Below, piece by piece: positions 36,781 through 47,684 of a stretch of DNA of 64,000 nucleotides (within the stretch, counting starts at the first letter, position 1; the number at the start of each line of letters is the position of its first letter). Both the position numbers and the translations under genes were made by a program. This DNA is from Megalonaias nervosa (lineage: Eukaryota > Mollusca > Bivalvia > Unionida > Unionidae). The notes beneath the pieces are model-generated. The model searched no databases, was not told where the DNA came from, and saw only the letters and a program-made list of their open reading frames with translations. Where the stretch lies: positions 36,001-100,000 of the forward strand of contig JAECUM010009299.1 of NCBI GenBank assembly GCA_016617855.1. The letters run 5' to 3'.

Positions 36781-37059
36781 ACCCAGTTTATTGTAATCAG
36801 GAGAGATCAATGAATAGGCATTGCAAAATAAGCAAATAGCAAAAACAATATAATAAACACAAGCAAAACAATAAAATCTTTCCTGTAATCTCAGCTGGGA
36901 TTCAAAATACTTTATCTAAAACAAGAAAGGTATGTTCACAAGAACTAACATATGCAATGATGCATACCTTAACACAAAATACTGCATGAAGGTACGATTT
37001 GTGGTGAAAAAAGTATAAATAAAAGTCCCAGCTTATTTGTCTATAGTAACATCAAGAAT

Positions 37060-37740
37060 AGTTTCAAATTTGAGATATACCTATTTTTAACCTTTGAAAA
37101 CAAACAGCTTAAAAAATGTTAACAGTTTCGAATCAGCGCTCATTCTCCGCCAAGTGAAACACCATTTCCTAAAATATGTTATTCCAGCTGGTGTGAGACA
37201 TTGCCCCTTTTACGCAAAACAGAGTAAAGGTTGAAGATCATTTTTTATGCCACTGTTCTAAGTATGAAGACGGGAGAAAATATGATTTCGTAATTTAATG
37301 CAAGTTGGATATGACATCCACAATAACATACATATATTAAGTTATTCTGCCACACATTACGCATATTTGTTTATGATATGACACCTTTAATTATTATTTA
37401 TGTATATGAAATTTCTGTAAAAAGGCAAATATTAATAGGGGCAAAGTAAATATGTGCTGACAATCAATTAATCGGTAAAATTGCTACCAACTCTCTTGGA
37501 GAATTTTGTCTATTATAATAATTTACTTTTAAATGTTCTAATAACTGACAATAAATTTAAGCGTCTATATCTGGGCATTGAAAAGGATGGTTGGATGAAA
37601 GGCCAGAGTTTAAGACAGCGTGCAAATTTTCAATGTTAACATTTTATATTAGATAATTAGTAATTGTGTTGTCAATGCCATATCCTTTTCTTGGATGAAA
37701 GACAATAAAGACAATAAATTATCTTATCTCTTATCTATGC
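37060..37740 (+). mobile_element. 3' end of a non-LTR retrotransposon (LINE)
   Basis: On the + strand, across frameshifts, a line-up typical of the end of a LINE polyprotein is visible: TFENKQLKKC, FRISAHSPPSETP, then KVEDHFLCHCSKYEDGR followed by KYDFVI and a stop (the His/Cys motif found after reverse transcriptase domains). The 3' region ends with GACAATAAAGACAATAAA and a short ATCTT-type repeat, usual for CR1/L2-like tails. It is a dead 5'-truncated copy in the intron between exon A and 31215-31286. Confidence 0.75.
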
Positions 37741-38052
37741 ATCAAATCATGCTGGTAACCCAAGAAGCTTCGACATGCTGAAATCAAGATGTTCCTTATT
37801 AATTAAATACTTTATTGCTTTCTTCATTGTTTTGTCTCTATACATGCTTAAGAAAGTATATCACTGCTCCAATATAACGCAAGCAGTACATCACCCTCAC
37901 CACTATCACCAATAACAACAAACACCCACTGCATAAGCAGAACTGTGAATACATTATTATCTGATGCACATAAAATACTTTTCTCCTATTATTCAACATT
38001 CTGATGTAAATTACATTTTCCAAAAGACCTCATAGATTTCTTTACATATTAC

Positions 38053-38138
38053 CCAATATCATGAAGCGATCAGGTATCAATTTTCTTAGATGATGCCTCT
38101 CATCCATTGAGCAGTAAACCATCTTGTCAAAAGTAAAA
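38053..38138 (-). CDS. Repeat exon A (last of five) of the RING gene
   Basis: An 86-nt exon lies between acceptor CATTTCTTTTGCAG and donor TTGG|GTAATA. One base and 28 open codons (FTFDKMVYCSMDERHHLRKL, then IPDRFMIL) plus one base follow. It aligns with exons B-E over the pattern xxFxxMVxxxMxDxHxLRxLxxDxxF. It is one base shorter than C and D near its 3' end. That turns its donor phase from 2 to 1, exactly what exon 31215-31286 needs. I read this as the ordained last member of the array rather than a decayed copy. Confidence 0.65.
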
Positions 38139-38745
38139 CTGCAAAAGAAATGGAATATGACAGAAAACTAGATTGTATTTGAGAAAAGTATGTTCCATAA
38201 GGACCTAAAAATGTGTAACAGTTCACCCAGTCCCAATGGTAAAACTGGCAGAATTCTTCAGAATTGCACCCAGTGTTGATGAGACTATTTGACTATGCAT
38301 ACAACTAATTCAGCTGTATTCTATTAGCAAGTTACTACCTTTTTATTTGTGTCAAGCACTTTCTGTGTGATTTTCACCAAAGAAGCAGAATGCAGATAAA
38401 AGTTCCCAAAAGAAAGAAGATAAAATGAAAAATGCTTCTATTGTTTGGAAGTCTAATTATAAAAAACAGTCATATGCTGGTAGTGCTACATGAAGGTACT
38501 AAATTTTGCATGTATACACTAAGTGATATATCTGTCACTGTGTTCTGGAGAGAGTCCAAATCAGACTTACATACAGGATACGGATACATATGGATACGGA
38601 TACATATGGACAAATGAATAAACATGAGAAAACAAGATAACTCATGGTGTAATTGCACTGATTTAATAATGGAATATAAATGATCAATGATGTAAAAAGA
38701 CTACCACATGCTTCATATACAACCATCAAATACCTCACACTGGCA

Positions 38746-39002
38746 CAGCAATCGTTGTCTATTTTCACTTATTCAAAACAATATTAACTTCTACGATTAT
38801 TGTCCTGAAACTCCTCTCATGTCTCCATCACCCAAAGAAGAGGAGTCTTGATCATGGCAACTATATGTCCCAGCAATTATTGTCTATTTTCACATATTCT
38901 AATTCAAAACAATATTAACTTCTACAATTATTGTCCTGAAACTCCTCTCACGTCTCCATCACCCAAAGAAGAGGAGTCCTGATCATGGCAACTATATGTC
39001 CC
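38746..39002 (+). repeat. 125-bp tandem duplication within array unit 1
   Basis: Starting at CAGCAAT, 38746-38870 is repeated at 38871-39002 almost unchanged, including CTCCATCACCCAAAGAAGAG. This is a recent local duplication nested in the older array. Confidence 0.9.
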
Positions 39003-39748
39003 CTACATCTTGTATTTATATATTCACTTTCACCTTTAATTTATGACCCCATATATCATAATAAACTTAATGGTATTCACTGGTAGGGACAGTCAGCCAA
39101 AGTTAGTAACTACATCTCAGTGGACCTTAGACTTTTAAAGCAAAAACCTACAGTGATCTGTGACTATAATCTTGATGTTATGACCATGACTATGCTACCC
39201 AAAACATCCTAAGCAAAGATGCATAACTGACTTAAGTTTTATTTCCTACTTCAAACAGCGATAAAAGTTTGAAAAGCGAACACAGCAAACTGATCATGAT
39301 AAAGTTTGACCTTTGTCCTGAAACCGTGATCATGGATATGGTATGCAATATGCCCACTTTCTATGATATGTAAGTCTGCAAAGTTCTTATACTTAATCTA
39401 AAATCTTGTTAAATTTACAGGTGTAAAATTTAACGGATGCAAAGATGGACAGGCAAGAATGCAAATACTATGTCTTCCACTTCTTGTGAATGAGGGGAGA
39501 TCTGACATCAAGATTGTGCAATTTTACCACTTATCTTTACCTTACAAATGATCATCCAAAGAAAAAGCACTTTTTCATTACTCACCACTACCACCAATAA
39601 CAACAGATAAAAAATGAAATACCAACAACTTGTGGAAGATTGTGACTATAATATTATTGTCTGATGCACATAAAATACTTTTCTTTTATATTTTACATTC
39701 TGACATGAATTACATTTTCGTAAACTCAGAGATTTCTTTACATCTTAC

Positions 39749-39829
39749 CCAACATCAAGGAGATGGTCAAGCATTGATTTCATCAGCATGTCATATCTTA
39801 AGCAGCGAAACATCATGTTGAAAGACAAA
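39749..39829 (-). CDS. Repeat exon B of the RING gene
   Basis: An 81-nt exon lies between acceptor AATTTCTCTTACAG and donor TTGG|GTAAGA. It has one base, 26 open codons (LSFNMMFRCLRYDMLMKSML, then DHLLDV) and two bases. It is homologous to exons A and C-E but two codons shorter in the middle, an in-frame difference that preserves the symmetric phase. Junction codons on both sides are GG|T (Gly). The predicted peptide is a Met/Leu-rich amphipathic helix candidate. Confidence 0.65.
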
Positions 39830-40601
39830 CTGTAAGAGAAATTAAATATGACAGAAAACCAGGTTTATATTTGAAAAAAAAAAATCTTCAAAAGCAACTG
39901 AAAAGTGCAAGTTCCAAAGGCCCTCCCAAAATCTATGATGCAATGGTATTCCTTGGTAGTGATGCTTGTAGGTACCAATCTTTATATCTGCATCTCAGAG
40001 GGCCCCATTCTGTACAGTTTAGAGACAAAACTCAACACTGTGATCTGTGACTATCATGTTGAAGTTAACACACTGACTATAATATATAGCACATCTTTAG
40101 CAAATATATGTAACTAAATCAAGTATTATCCCCCACTTCAAACAACAATAAAGATTTGAAGAAGAAAACAAACTGATCATGATAAAGTTTGACATTGGCC
40201 CTTAAAATGCAAACTAAAATATGACATGGAATAGGCCCTCTAGCAAAAAGGAAAGTTGGCAAAATTTAAGGTTACAGAGTGTAATGCTTAATGGATGGAC
40301 AATCAAAAGTGCAAATACTGTCTCCAGCTTCTGTGAATAGGCATAAGACAAAAACTCACTTTGTAAAGATATTGCATCTTTATATTTTTTGTTTTTATCA
40401 CTTCATGTCGTCCGTATGAAAGTGGAGCATTTTCTTCTGCTCACCATATTTCCACAAATAACAACAACAAACACTAATGGCACAAGAAAATTGTGACTAT
40501 GGTTATATTGCCTGAAGCACATAAAATACTTACCTTCTTTTATTTGACATTCTAACATGAATTAAATGTTCGCAAAATTCAAAGATTTCTTTACATTTTA
40601 C

Positions 40602-40688
40602 CCAGTATCAAAAACACGGTGAAGCATCAATCTCCTTAGATGATGCATATCATCCATCAAATGGCAAATCATCTCATCGAGAGTGGAA
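40602..40688 (-). CDS. Repeat exon C of the RING gene
   Basis: An 87-nt exon lies between acceptor ATTTCTCTTGCAG and donor CTGG|GTAAAA. It has one base, 28 open codons (STLDEMICHLMDDMHHLRRL, then MLHRVFDT) and two bases. Its length is a multiple of three with the same phase at both ends, so it can be duplicated, skipped or included without changing frame. It aligns closely with exon D (MDDMHHLRRLML versus MNDMHTLRRLML). Confidence 0.7.
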
Positions 40689-42174
40689 CTGCAAGAGAAA
40701 TGGAATATGACAGAAAACTAATTTTGTTTAGATAAAAGGTATCTTCCAAAAATCAGAGTCCACCAAATCATAAAACTGGCAGTATTTTTCAGAATAGCAC
40801 CCAAACCCAATCAGGTTATCTACCTAGTCATATAATTATGCCTCCATATTCCATTTGTATAGTTATTACTTTTTTATTTGTGTCCAGAACTTCCTATGTG
40901 ATTTCCATGAAGCAGTAGAAAACCAAAAAAGCACCCACCCACCCACCCCCTGCAGAAAAAAGTAAACAATAATGCAAAATGCTTCAACTGTGAAAATCTA
41001 ACCAGAAAAGATGCATATGTTGGTAATTATACATGTAGGTACTACAGCCAGTTTGTGTGTACATTAAGTGATTTCTGAGTCCTCATGCTTGGGAGAAAGA
41101 ATCCAAATAGGACATACATACAGGATAAGGATATAAATGGCAGAAATAAGAGACAGGAAAAGACAAGATAAACTCCTGGTGCACTTTTGCTGAGGTCATA
41201 ATGGAATGTATTCAATTTATGAATGATGTAAAATAATCACCACATGCTTCAAAATACAGCCAATAGGTCTACACTGACACTAAGATACATTGCTGCTGTT
41301 AGAATAATCTGACTCAAAACAATATCATAGCATTAGTTCAATGAAACTGATAACCACCCCCAAGAAAAACAATTCCTGATTAAAACGTCTGATGAGCATA
41401 TGTCCCTACATCATGTATAAAATATCATTCACATTCATCTTTAGATTATGACCTGAAATACAGTACTAAATTTAACAGTATTCTGAGGTAGTGTTACACG
41501 TAGGTACCAAACATTATATCTGACCTCAGTGGGTCACAAACTGTTAAACCTTAAAGTAAAAAGGCCAACACTGTGATCTATGACTATAATCTTGAAGTTA
41601 AGACCATGACTATGATATCCAAAACATATTTAGCAAAGATACGTAACTGAATCAAGTTTGATTCCCTACTTCAAACTGCAATAAAGATTTGAAAAGTGAA
41701 CACAAAAAACTGACAAAGTTTGACCTTGGTCCTGAAACTGTGATCCTGAATATGGTAAGACTTTAGTTCAATATCCCTCTTGCTATGATATGTATATATG
41801 TAAAGTTTAATCCATTAATCCGATATCTCCTTAATGTTACAGAGTGAAATGGTTAATGGATACACAGACTGACAGATGAACAAGTGCAAACACAAAAACT
41901 GTCTTCTGCTTTTTGGTGAAATGACAAAGGCAAAAATTCACTTTGTCCAACATCATGAGTGTGTATTGGTGCTTTTATGTTCCTCCCTATGAAATAGGTA
42001 CACTTTCATTGCTCACCACTAACACCAATAACAACAACAAACACCAGCAGCATGAAGAAGATTTGGACAATTATATTTTTGTCTGAGGCACATAAAATAG
42101 TTTTCTTCTATTATCTGACAAATCTGACAAGAGTTATATTTTCACAAGACCAAATGGATTTCAATACATCTTAC

Positions 42175-42261
42175 CCATTATCAAAGAGATGGTCAAGCAT
42201 CAATCTCCTTAGAGTATGCATGTCATTCATAAAACGGAGGACCATCGTATTGAAAGCCACA
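42175..42261 (-). CDS. Repeat exon D of the RING gene
   Basis: An 87-nt exon lies between acceptor ACATTTCTCTTTCAG and donor ATGG|GTAAGA. It has one base, 28 open codons (VAFNTMVLRFMNDMHTLRRL, then MLDHLFDN) and two bases. It is symmetric like C. The peptide looks closest to the array consensus. It lies in the unit that later received the LTR/SINE insertion at 42401-43752, which falls in the intron and leaves the exon intact. Confidence 0.7.
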
Positions 42262-42397
42262 CTGAAAGAGAAATGTTATATGACAGAAAACAATATTTCT
42301 GTTTGAAGAAAGTATTTTCCAAAAACACATAAAAGATACAAGTTCTCAAACAACCATAATAATAAACAGAAATATTCAGAATAGCACACAAACCTGG

Positions 42398-42400
<3 letters not shown>

Positions 42401-42450
<50 letters not shown>
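42401..42450. repeat. (CT)n(AT)n microsatellite
   Basis: A pure CT run then an AT run, forming the left border of the insertion into array unit 4. Confidence 0.95.
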
Positions 42451-43394
42451 TGTTATGTATATGTTATTTAATTGCTTGTGTGTTAGTTTTAAATTCTCTT
42501 TTATTTTATTTTTATTTTCATTACATGTTATTGTAATAACTTTATTCACTGGATTTGGCTTTTTTTTGGAAAATTCAGTTTTCTGTTTTGACCTGATAAA
42601 CATGCAGTCTATTGCTACATTATATTTTTAGCTGACCTAGTTCCTGACCTTGGTTCTGAATTCGTAAACACTGAGTGAAAATCATTGGTCATTATCAAGG
42701 TCATGTTTGGCCCACGTGTTAGCTGTGTTGTAAATCTTTATTATTTTTTTTATTATAGAATTCTATAGTAAGATTCGTTCGGTACGACCAAATTCGTCCA
42801 TGGCATACATGTCAATTGTCTTATGGGCTTTCTGCACCATTCGAATTAAGTGACCACGTGACCCCCATCACACGATCTAAAATTGTGTGTAAAACTAACG
42901 TCCAGAGTGTTTTTCAGGCAGTTGTATTCCATACCTTTTGGAGCTCAAAGGTATTTTGTGTTGTGACCAGCTGAGTTGAAATTGTTATTTAAAATAATTT
43001 ATTTTTCCCGGAAATATAAGTGCTCTTCATCAAATTCTTGGACAAAGACATTTATTGGAAATTATTTGGAATTCTAAAGCCGGAATATTATTCTTGATTC
43101 ATAAAATTCAAAACAAGGAACTGTTGACACATCAGTACAATACTGCATTCATCTGACGTCATCGTCCTCCATATTGGAACTTCGTCGGGATTCGAACCTT
43201 GATTCAATTAGAACATTTTAGTGACAGGACTTATATTATTCATTCTAGGATTAATTCTGGATTATAGTCACAAACCGTAAGTCTTTTTTCATAGTTTTAC
43301 CTTGTTTTCTAGGAAAATAAATTATTTTGTTAAATTTTACAAAGCTTGTTGGCTTCACTCTTTTCTTTGTTACCTTTGAACGAGCCTAAACACG

Positions 43395-43398
<4 letters not shown>
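42451..43398 (+). mobile_element. Solo-LTR-like block
   Basis: A ~0.95-kb block starts TGTTATGTATATG right after an AT run and ends CTAAACACGTAAC right before another TA run (43399-43430), as expected for an LTR inserted in TA-rich DNA. Its last ~80 bp resemble the end of the block at 46603-47213 (AAATAATT..., TTCACTTTCTTTCTGTTAC-like, ...GTAAC). There are no coding domains. LTR identity is inferred only from ends and pairwise similarity. Confidence 0.45.
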
Positions 43399-43432
<34 letters not shown>

Positions 43433-43444
43433 TAGATAAATATA

Positions 43445-43687
43445 GGGGGCCCAAGTGGCAGAGTGGTCTAAAGAGTTCTCCATTATGGATCACTGCCATC
43501 TCACTTCTGTCTGCGTGGGTTCGAGTCTCAGATTTGGCCAATGTGGGTATGTGAGAAAGCTTGTCAGTAGCTTCTTGTGGGCCGGTGTTTCTTTCCTGGT
43601 TTTCCCGGGTTCTTCCTCCATCATTAATACTGGCTGCCATGTATAGCCTATCGTGTGCTGAAAAATGGCATTAAACCCCACAATAAC

Positions 43688-43690
<3 letters not shown>
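43445..43690 (+). mobile_element. tRNA-derived SINE, family 1
   Basis: A full-length ~246-bp copy of the family also seen inverted at 4627-4876. Box A TGGCAGAGTGG (43456-43466) and box B GGTTCGAGTCT (43518-43528) are canonical and about 50 bp apart, so a pol III promoter may survive. Body phrases GGCCAATGTGGGTATGTGAG and GAAAAATGGCATTAAACCCC match the other copy. It is wedged between the TA run and a CT/TA microsatellite (43691-43752). Confidence 0.88.

Positions 43691-43752
<62 letters not shown>
43691..43752. repeat. (CT)n(TA)n microsatellite
   Basis: It forms the right border of the insertion in array unit 4 and mirrors the (CT)n(AT)n at 42401-42450. Confidence 0.95.
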
Positions 43753-44958
43753 AAGCCTGCTATATTTCATTGTCATTATTTTTCATTTGCATCTAATGCC
43801 TTCAATGTGATTCTCACCAAGGAAAAGGAGAGTAAAACACTCTTTAAAAATGAGTTCAAACATTAAATGCAAAATGCCTCAACTGTGTGAAATTCATGTC
43901 AGAAAACATAAATATGACAAATGAATATACTCAAGCAAGCAAGATAACCCTTGGTGCGCTTGTACTTGGGTCATAATGGAATGTTTTCAAAAAATAAATG
44001 ATGGAGAATGAAAACCATATGCTTCAAATACAGCCAAATGGCTCTTCACTCTGATCCTAGCATACTTTGTGTATGTTCTTATACTCAGATTAAGAACCAT
44101 ATAATTAATTATCATGAAGCAGAACCCAACCCCCTCCAGAAAAAATGACAATGCCTGATTTTTAAAATGTATAAGCTTATATCCCCCACATCATGTATTT
44201 AATACTCTTCACTTCACTTCTGAATTATGACCCCAATTATGGTAATAAACTTAATAATATTCTCTGGTATATTTGGGCACCATGCTATATAACTGCATTC
44301 AAAGGGCCCCAGACTTGTAAAACTGAATTGCAAAAAGCCAACCCTGTGATTGTTGACCATCATCTTGAAGTTACGATCCTGGCTATGATATCCAGCACAT
44401 CTTTAACTAAGATAACTAAATTGAAATGTTTTATTTCCTATTTCAAACAACAATGGAGATCTGAAGAATAAACAACAAAAAAACTGATCATGATAAAGTC
44501 TGAGCTTGGCCCTGAAACTCAGATCTCAAATATGGTAAGCAATATTCCCTCTATCAAAGGTAAATCTGCAATGTTTTATCAAATGTTATCAAAAATATCA
44601 TTAAAGTTGCGAGTGTAAAGTATAATGGTTAAGTACATGAACAGATTGACAGGCAAAAATGCAAATACAGTGTCTCTCGCTTTTTGTGAAAAGGTGGGAC
44701 AAATAATATTCCCTTTGTCCGACATCAACAAGGTGAATTTTTACTATTTGTGTGTACCTTTTGACCGGTGACCTCCCTATGAAAAAGGCACATTTTCAGT
44801 GTCCGCCAATACTACCAATAATAATAACACAACCAACAAGGTTGGATTGTGACTATAATATTACTGTCAGACACAGATAAAATACTTTTTAGTCTATTAT
44901 TTGACATTCTGATATGGATCGCATTTTTGCAAAACCTCACAATTTCGTTACAACATAC

Positions 44959-45044
44959 CCAATATCAAAGAGAGGGTCAAACATCAAACTCCTTTGATTG
45001 TGCACGTCACCCACTATGCGGCGAACCATCTTATTGAGAGCTAA
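44959..45044 (-). CDS. Repeat exon E (first of five) of the RING gene
   Basis: An 86-nt exon lies between acceptor CTATTTCTCTTGCAG and donor TTGG|GTATGT. Read from its first base it is open for 28 codons (LALNKMVRRIVGDVHNQRSL, then MFDPLFDI) plus two bases. It lacks the single leading base of B-D, so its acceptor phase is 0 while its donor phase matches exon D. It would therefore join to an upstream exon of a different phase, fitting its place as first member of the array. No upstream exon was found between here and the right edge, so the 5' part of the gene is unknown. Confidence 0.6.
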
Positions 45045-46602
45045 CTGCAAGAGAAATAGAATATCATTGAAAATTATATGTGTTTCAAAATAAGTATCTT
45101 GTAAAAGCGCCTAAAATGTGGAAGTCACAAAGTCCCTCAAATGATGAAACTACAGAATTCTTTAGAACAGCACTGACAAACCAATGCATATAACTAAAGT
45201 GTATGTCCATGCCGCATGTGGTCATGTAGGGGCATTTACTCATATATTTTACATTAAATACTGATTATTGTTCTAAATTTTAATACTAATATAGTTTAAA
45301 GCAAAGTCTATTCAATCCTGACTGTTGAATGCTCTGCATGTTAACTGCCATCAAGAAACTTCCAAAAGAAAATTACTGATCACTATGGACATTCACAATG
45401 GAGGCAAGGTACTAAACTGGGTCACTAAGGAGGATGGTAGCACTAATTTTAAATTTTTAAAAGGCATAGCTTTCATTGTAATATCAAAGCACATGACATT
45501 CAATCCATTTTTGGATCACACCTTTAGGTTGATCTTGTCCAAAAACATCCACGTATTTAATCATTGAGTTTTGCTGCATGTGTTTGTCAGGGCCAGCTAT
45601 GCTGCTGTAATCTCGACAAAGTCACAATGCAGGGGAACTAACATTAGTAGTATGTCAGTGTTAATAATGACCTACCAAGAAACATGAATGTATGAGAGTC
45701 CGAATAAAGAAAATAATCGCCAATTTATGGTATGTGTTACCAAATTTGAAAACAAACGAGACACGTAGATGAAATAGTCGATTCTGAGCCCATGTATGAT
45801 CTGTGTGACTTTTACCATAAACCTGCTGTATCCATTTACATTTAAATTATTCTTTTGTGTTCTCTGTATGATTTGCACTAGAAAAATGAACATAAAGTCG
45901 CCAAAAAAAAAAAAAAAATCAAAACATTTCAACTGTATGATCGAAACGTTTCAACTGTATGAAAGTCTACTCAGAAAAAAATACATATGCATGTAGTGAT
46001 TTAAGTAGGTATTAAATTTAGTTTGTGTTAAGTGATTTCTGTGTTAGAGTATCAAAATCAGACACTGGTAAAGGATAAGGATACATATGGATGAATAAAT
46101 AGACACAACAAAACAAGATAAACTCCTGGTGCGATTGCACCAAGATTATATTAGCATATATTCAAATACTGAATGATGTAGAATGACACCACATGCTAAA
46201 ATACAGCCAAAATGTTCTTCACACCAACTCTAACATACTTTGTATGTGTTCTTATACTCTGATTCCAACAGCATAATTTGTTTCTATGATCATGAAACAA
46301 CTATCCACGCCCCCTCCCACCCATGAAAAAGACATTTTATTGATTTTAAAAATCTGACGAGCTTATGTCCCCCACTACATGCATTATATACCTTCATATT
46401 CACCTTTAAATTATAACCCCAAATATGGTAATGTACTTAATGGCATTCCCTGGTAGTGATACATGTAGGTACTAAGCTTTATATCTGCATCTCAGTGGGC
46501 CTTGGACTTTTTAAAACTAAGAGACAAAATGTGACACTGTGACCTGTAGCTATGATCCTGAGGTTAAGACCCTGCATACAATACACATCTGAAGAAAAGA
46601 CA

Positions 46603-47213
46603 TTTTGTGTGCTTAATATTTGTCCATGATTGTAGACTGTACTTTAAGTTAATGGTAATGTTCAAATAATATATTTATATAGCTAATTTTTGTCCATGAT
46701 TGTAAGTTGTAAATAAGATACTGATAGCTTTTTGAGCTCAGAATCTTTTGAAACAATCTGATGGAATTTTCCAATTAGACGACTCACATCTAGGGAATTC
46801 CAGAACATTCTTTTTTTTCTTAGGTCAAGTGAAATTTATATATATGTAGAATCATTTTCAGTTGTGTTATTTGAGAGGAATCATTTATCTAAACTATTAA
46901 TTGGAATACAAAGTGCTCACAGAGTCATGGACTAAAACATTATTTTGGAACTATTACGAATTCATTCAAAGACATTTTGGATTGCATCAGTGGCACATCA
47001 GAACATTCAGGACTATAAGAATTCATTCGGAATATTCTATACTTTTGGACTTAATGTAGAACATCTAGGATTATTTAGGATTAAATTCACAATCTGCATG
47101 TGCTTCTTAAATTTACAATTTGCAACTCTGAAAATTAAATAATTTCTTGATTTTACTTAAATTGTTAGTTTCACTTTCTTTCTGTTACTTACATTAAGAC
47201 CTAGAGTCGTAAC
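46603..47213 (+). mobile_element. LTR-like insertion in array unit 5
   Basis: The block interrupts the array unit between landmarks ACACATCT and CCTATTTCAAA. It ends CCTAGAGTCGTAACA, and its last ~80 bp resemble the end of the block at 42451-43398. It has an internal direct repeat TTTGTCCATGATTGTA. The left boundary is uncertain. Probably a solo LTR of a related element. Confidence 0.4.
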
Positions 47214-47649
47214 AATACATACTTAAATCCTATTTCAAAATGTGACAGAGATTTAAAGAAAGAACAAAACAAACTAGGCATGATAAGTATGACTTTGGCC
47301 CTCAAACTGTGATCTCAAATATGATATGCAATATGACCTCTAGCAATGACATTTAAGTCACCAAAGTTTTATGAGTTTATCAAAAATATCATTGAAGTTA
47401 CTGACTGTAAAGTTTAACTATTGGTCATATGGACAGACGTACAGGGGAAAACAAATATTTGTCCCCCACTTTTTGAGAAAATGCAGTAGGCCAAAACTCA
47501 CTTCATCTGACATCAAAATTGTGCATCATTACTTTTTCTTATTTCCTCAAGACAGGACATCTTTAATTTCTCAGTTTACTTCATGGCAAGTCATCCATAA
47601 GAAAAACAATCACATTTTCACAATACAGAAGATTAAGCTGACTTCAGTA

Positions 47650-47651
<2 letters not shown>

Positions 47652-47684
<33 letters not shown>

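Larger units (their letters stand above)
37880..47637 (-). repeat. Five tandemly duplicated units, each carrying one small exon
   Basis: Approximate units are 37880-39560, 39560-40430, 40430-41990, 41990-44790 and 44790-47637. Landmarks recur in the same order: CAATAACAACAAACAC, the exon, ATGACAGAAAAC, GGATACATATGG, AAAACATCC/AGCACATCTTTA, CTGATCATGATAAAGT and a CAAATACTGTGTCTCC-like block. Unit 2 lacks the middle part. Unit 4 is swollen by a 1.35-kb insertion of microsatellites, a solo-LTR-like block and a SINE. Unit 5 holds another LTR-like block and is cut by a SINE at its right end. The units are much diverged, so the duplication is old, yet the exon and both splice sites survive in all five. 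Confidence 0.85.

Noticed and set aside
37092..37168. 77-nt - strand exon (KWCFTWRRMSADSKLL...) with fitting phase between exon A and 31215-31286
   Set aside because: It is antisense to a clear LINE 3' coding remnant on the + strand, and exon A joins 31215-31286 in frame without it.
43398..43681. Open frames of 63-80 codons on both strands
   Set aside because: They lie wholly in the SINE and flanking TA run.
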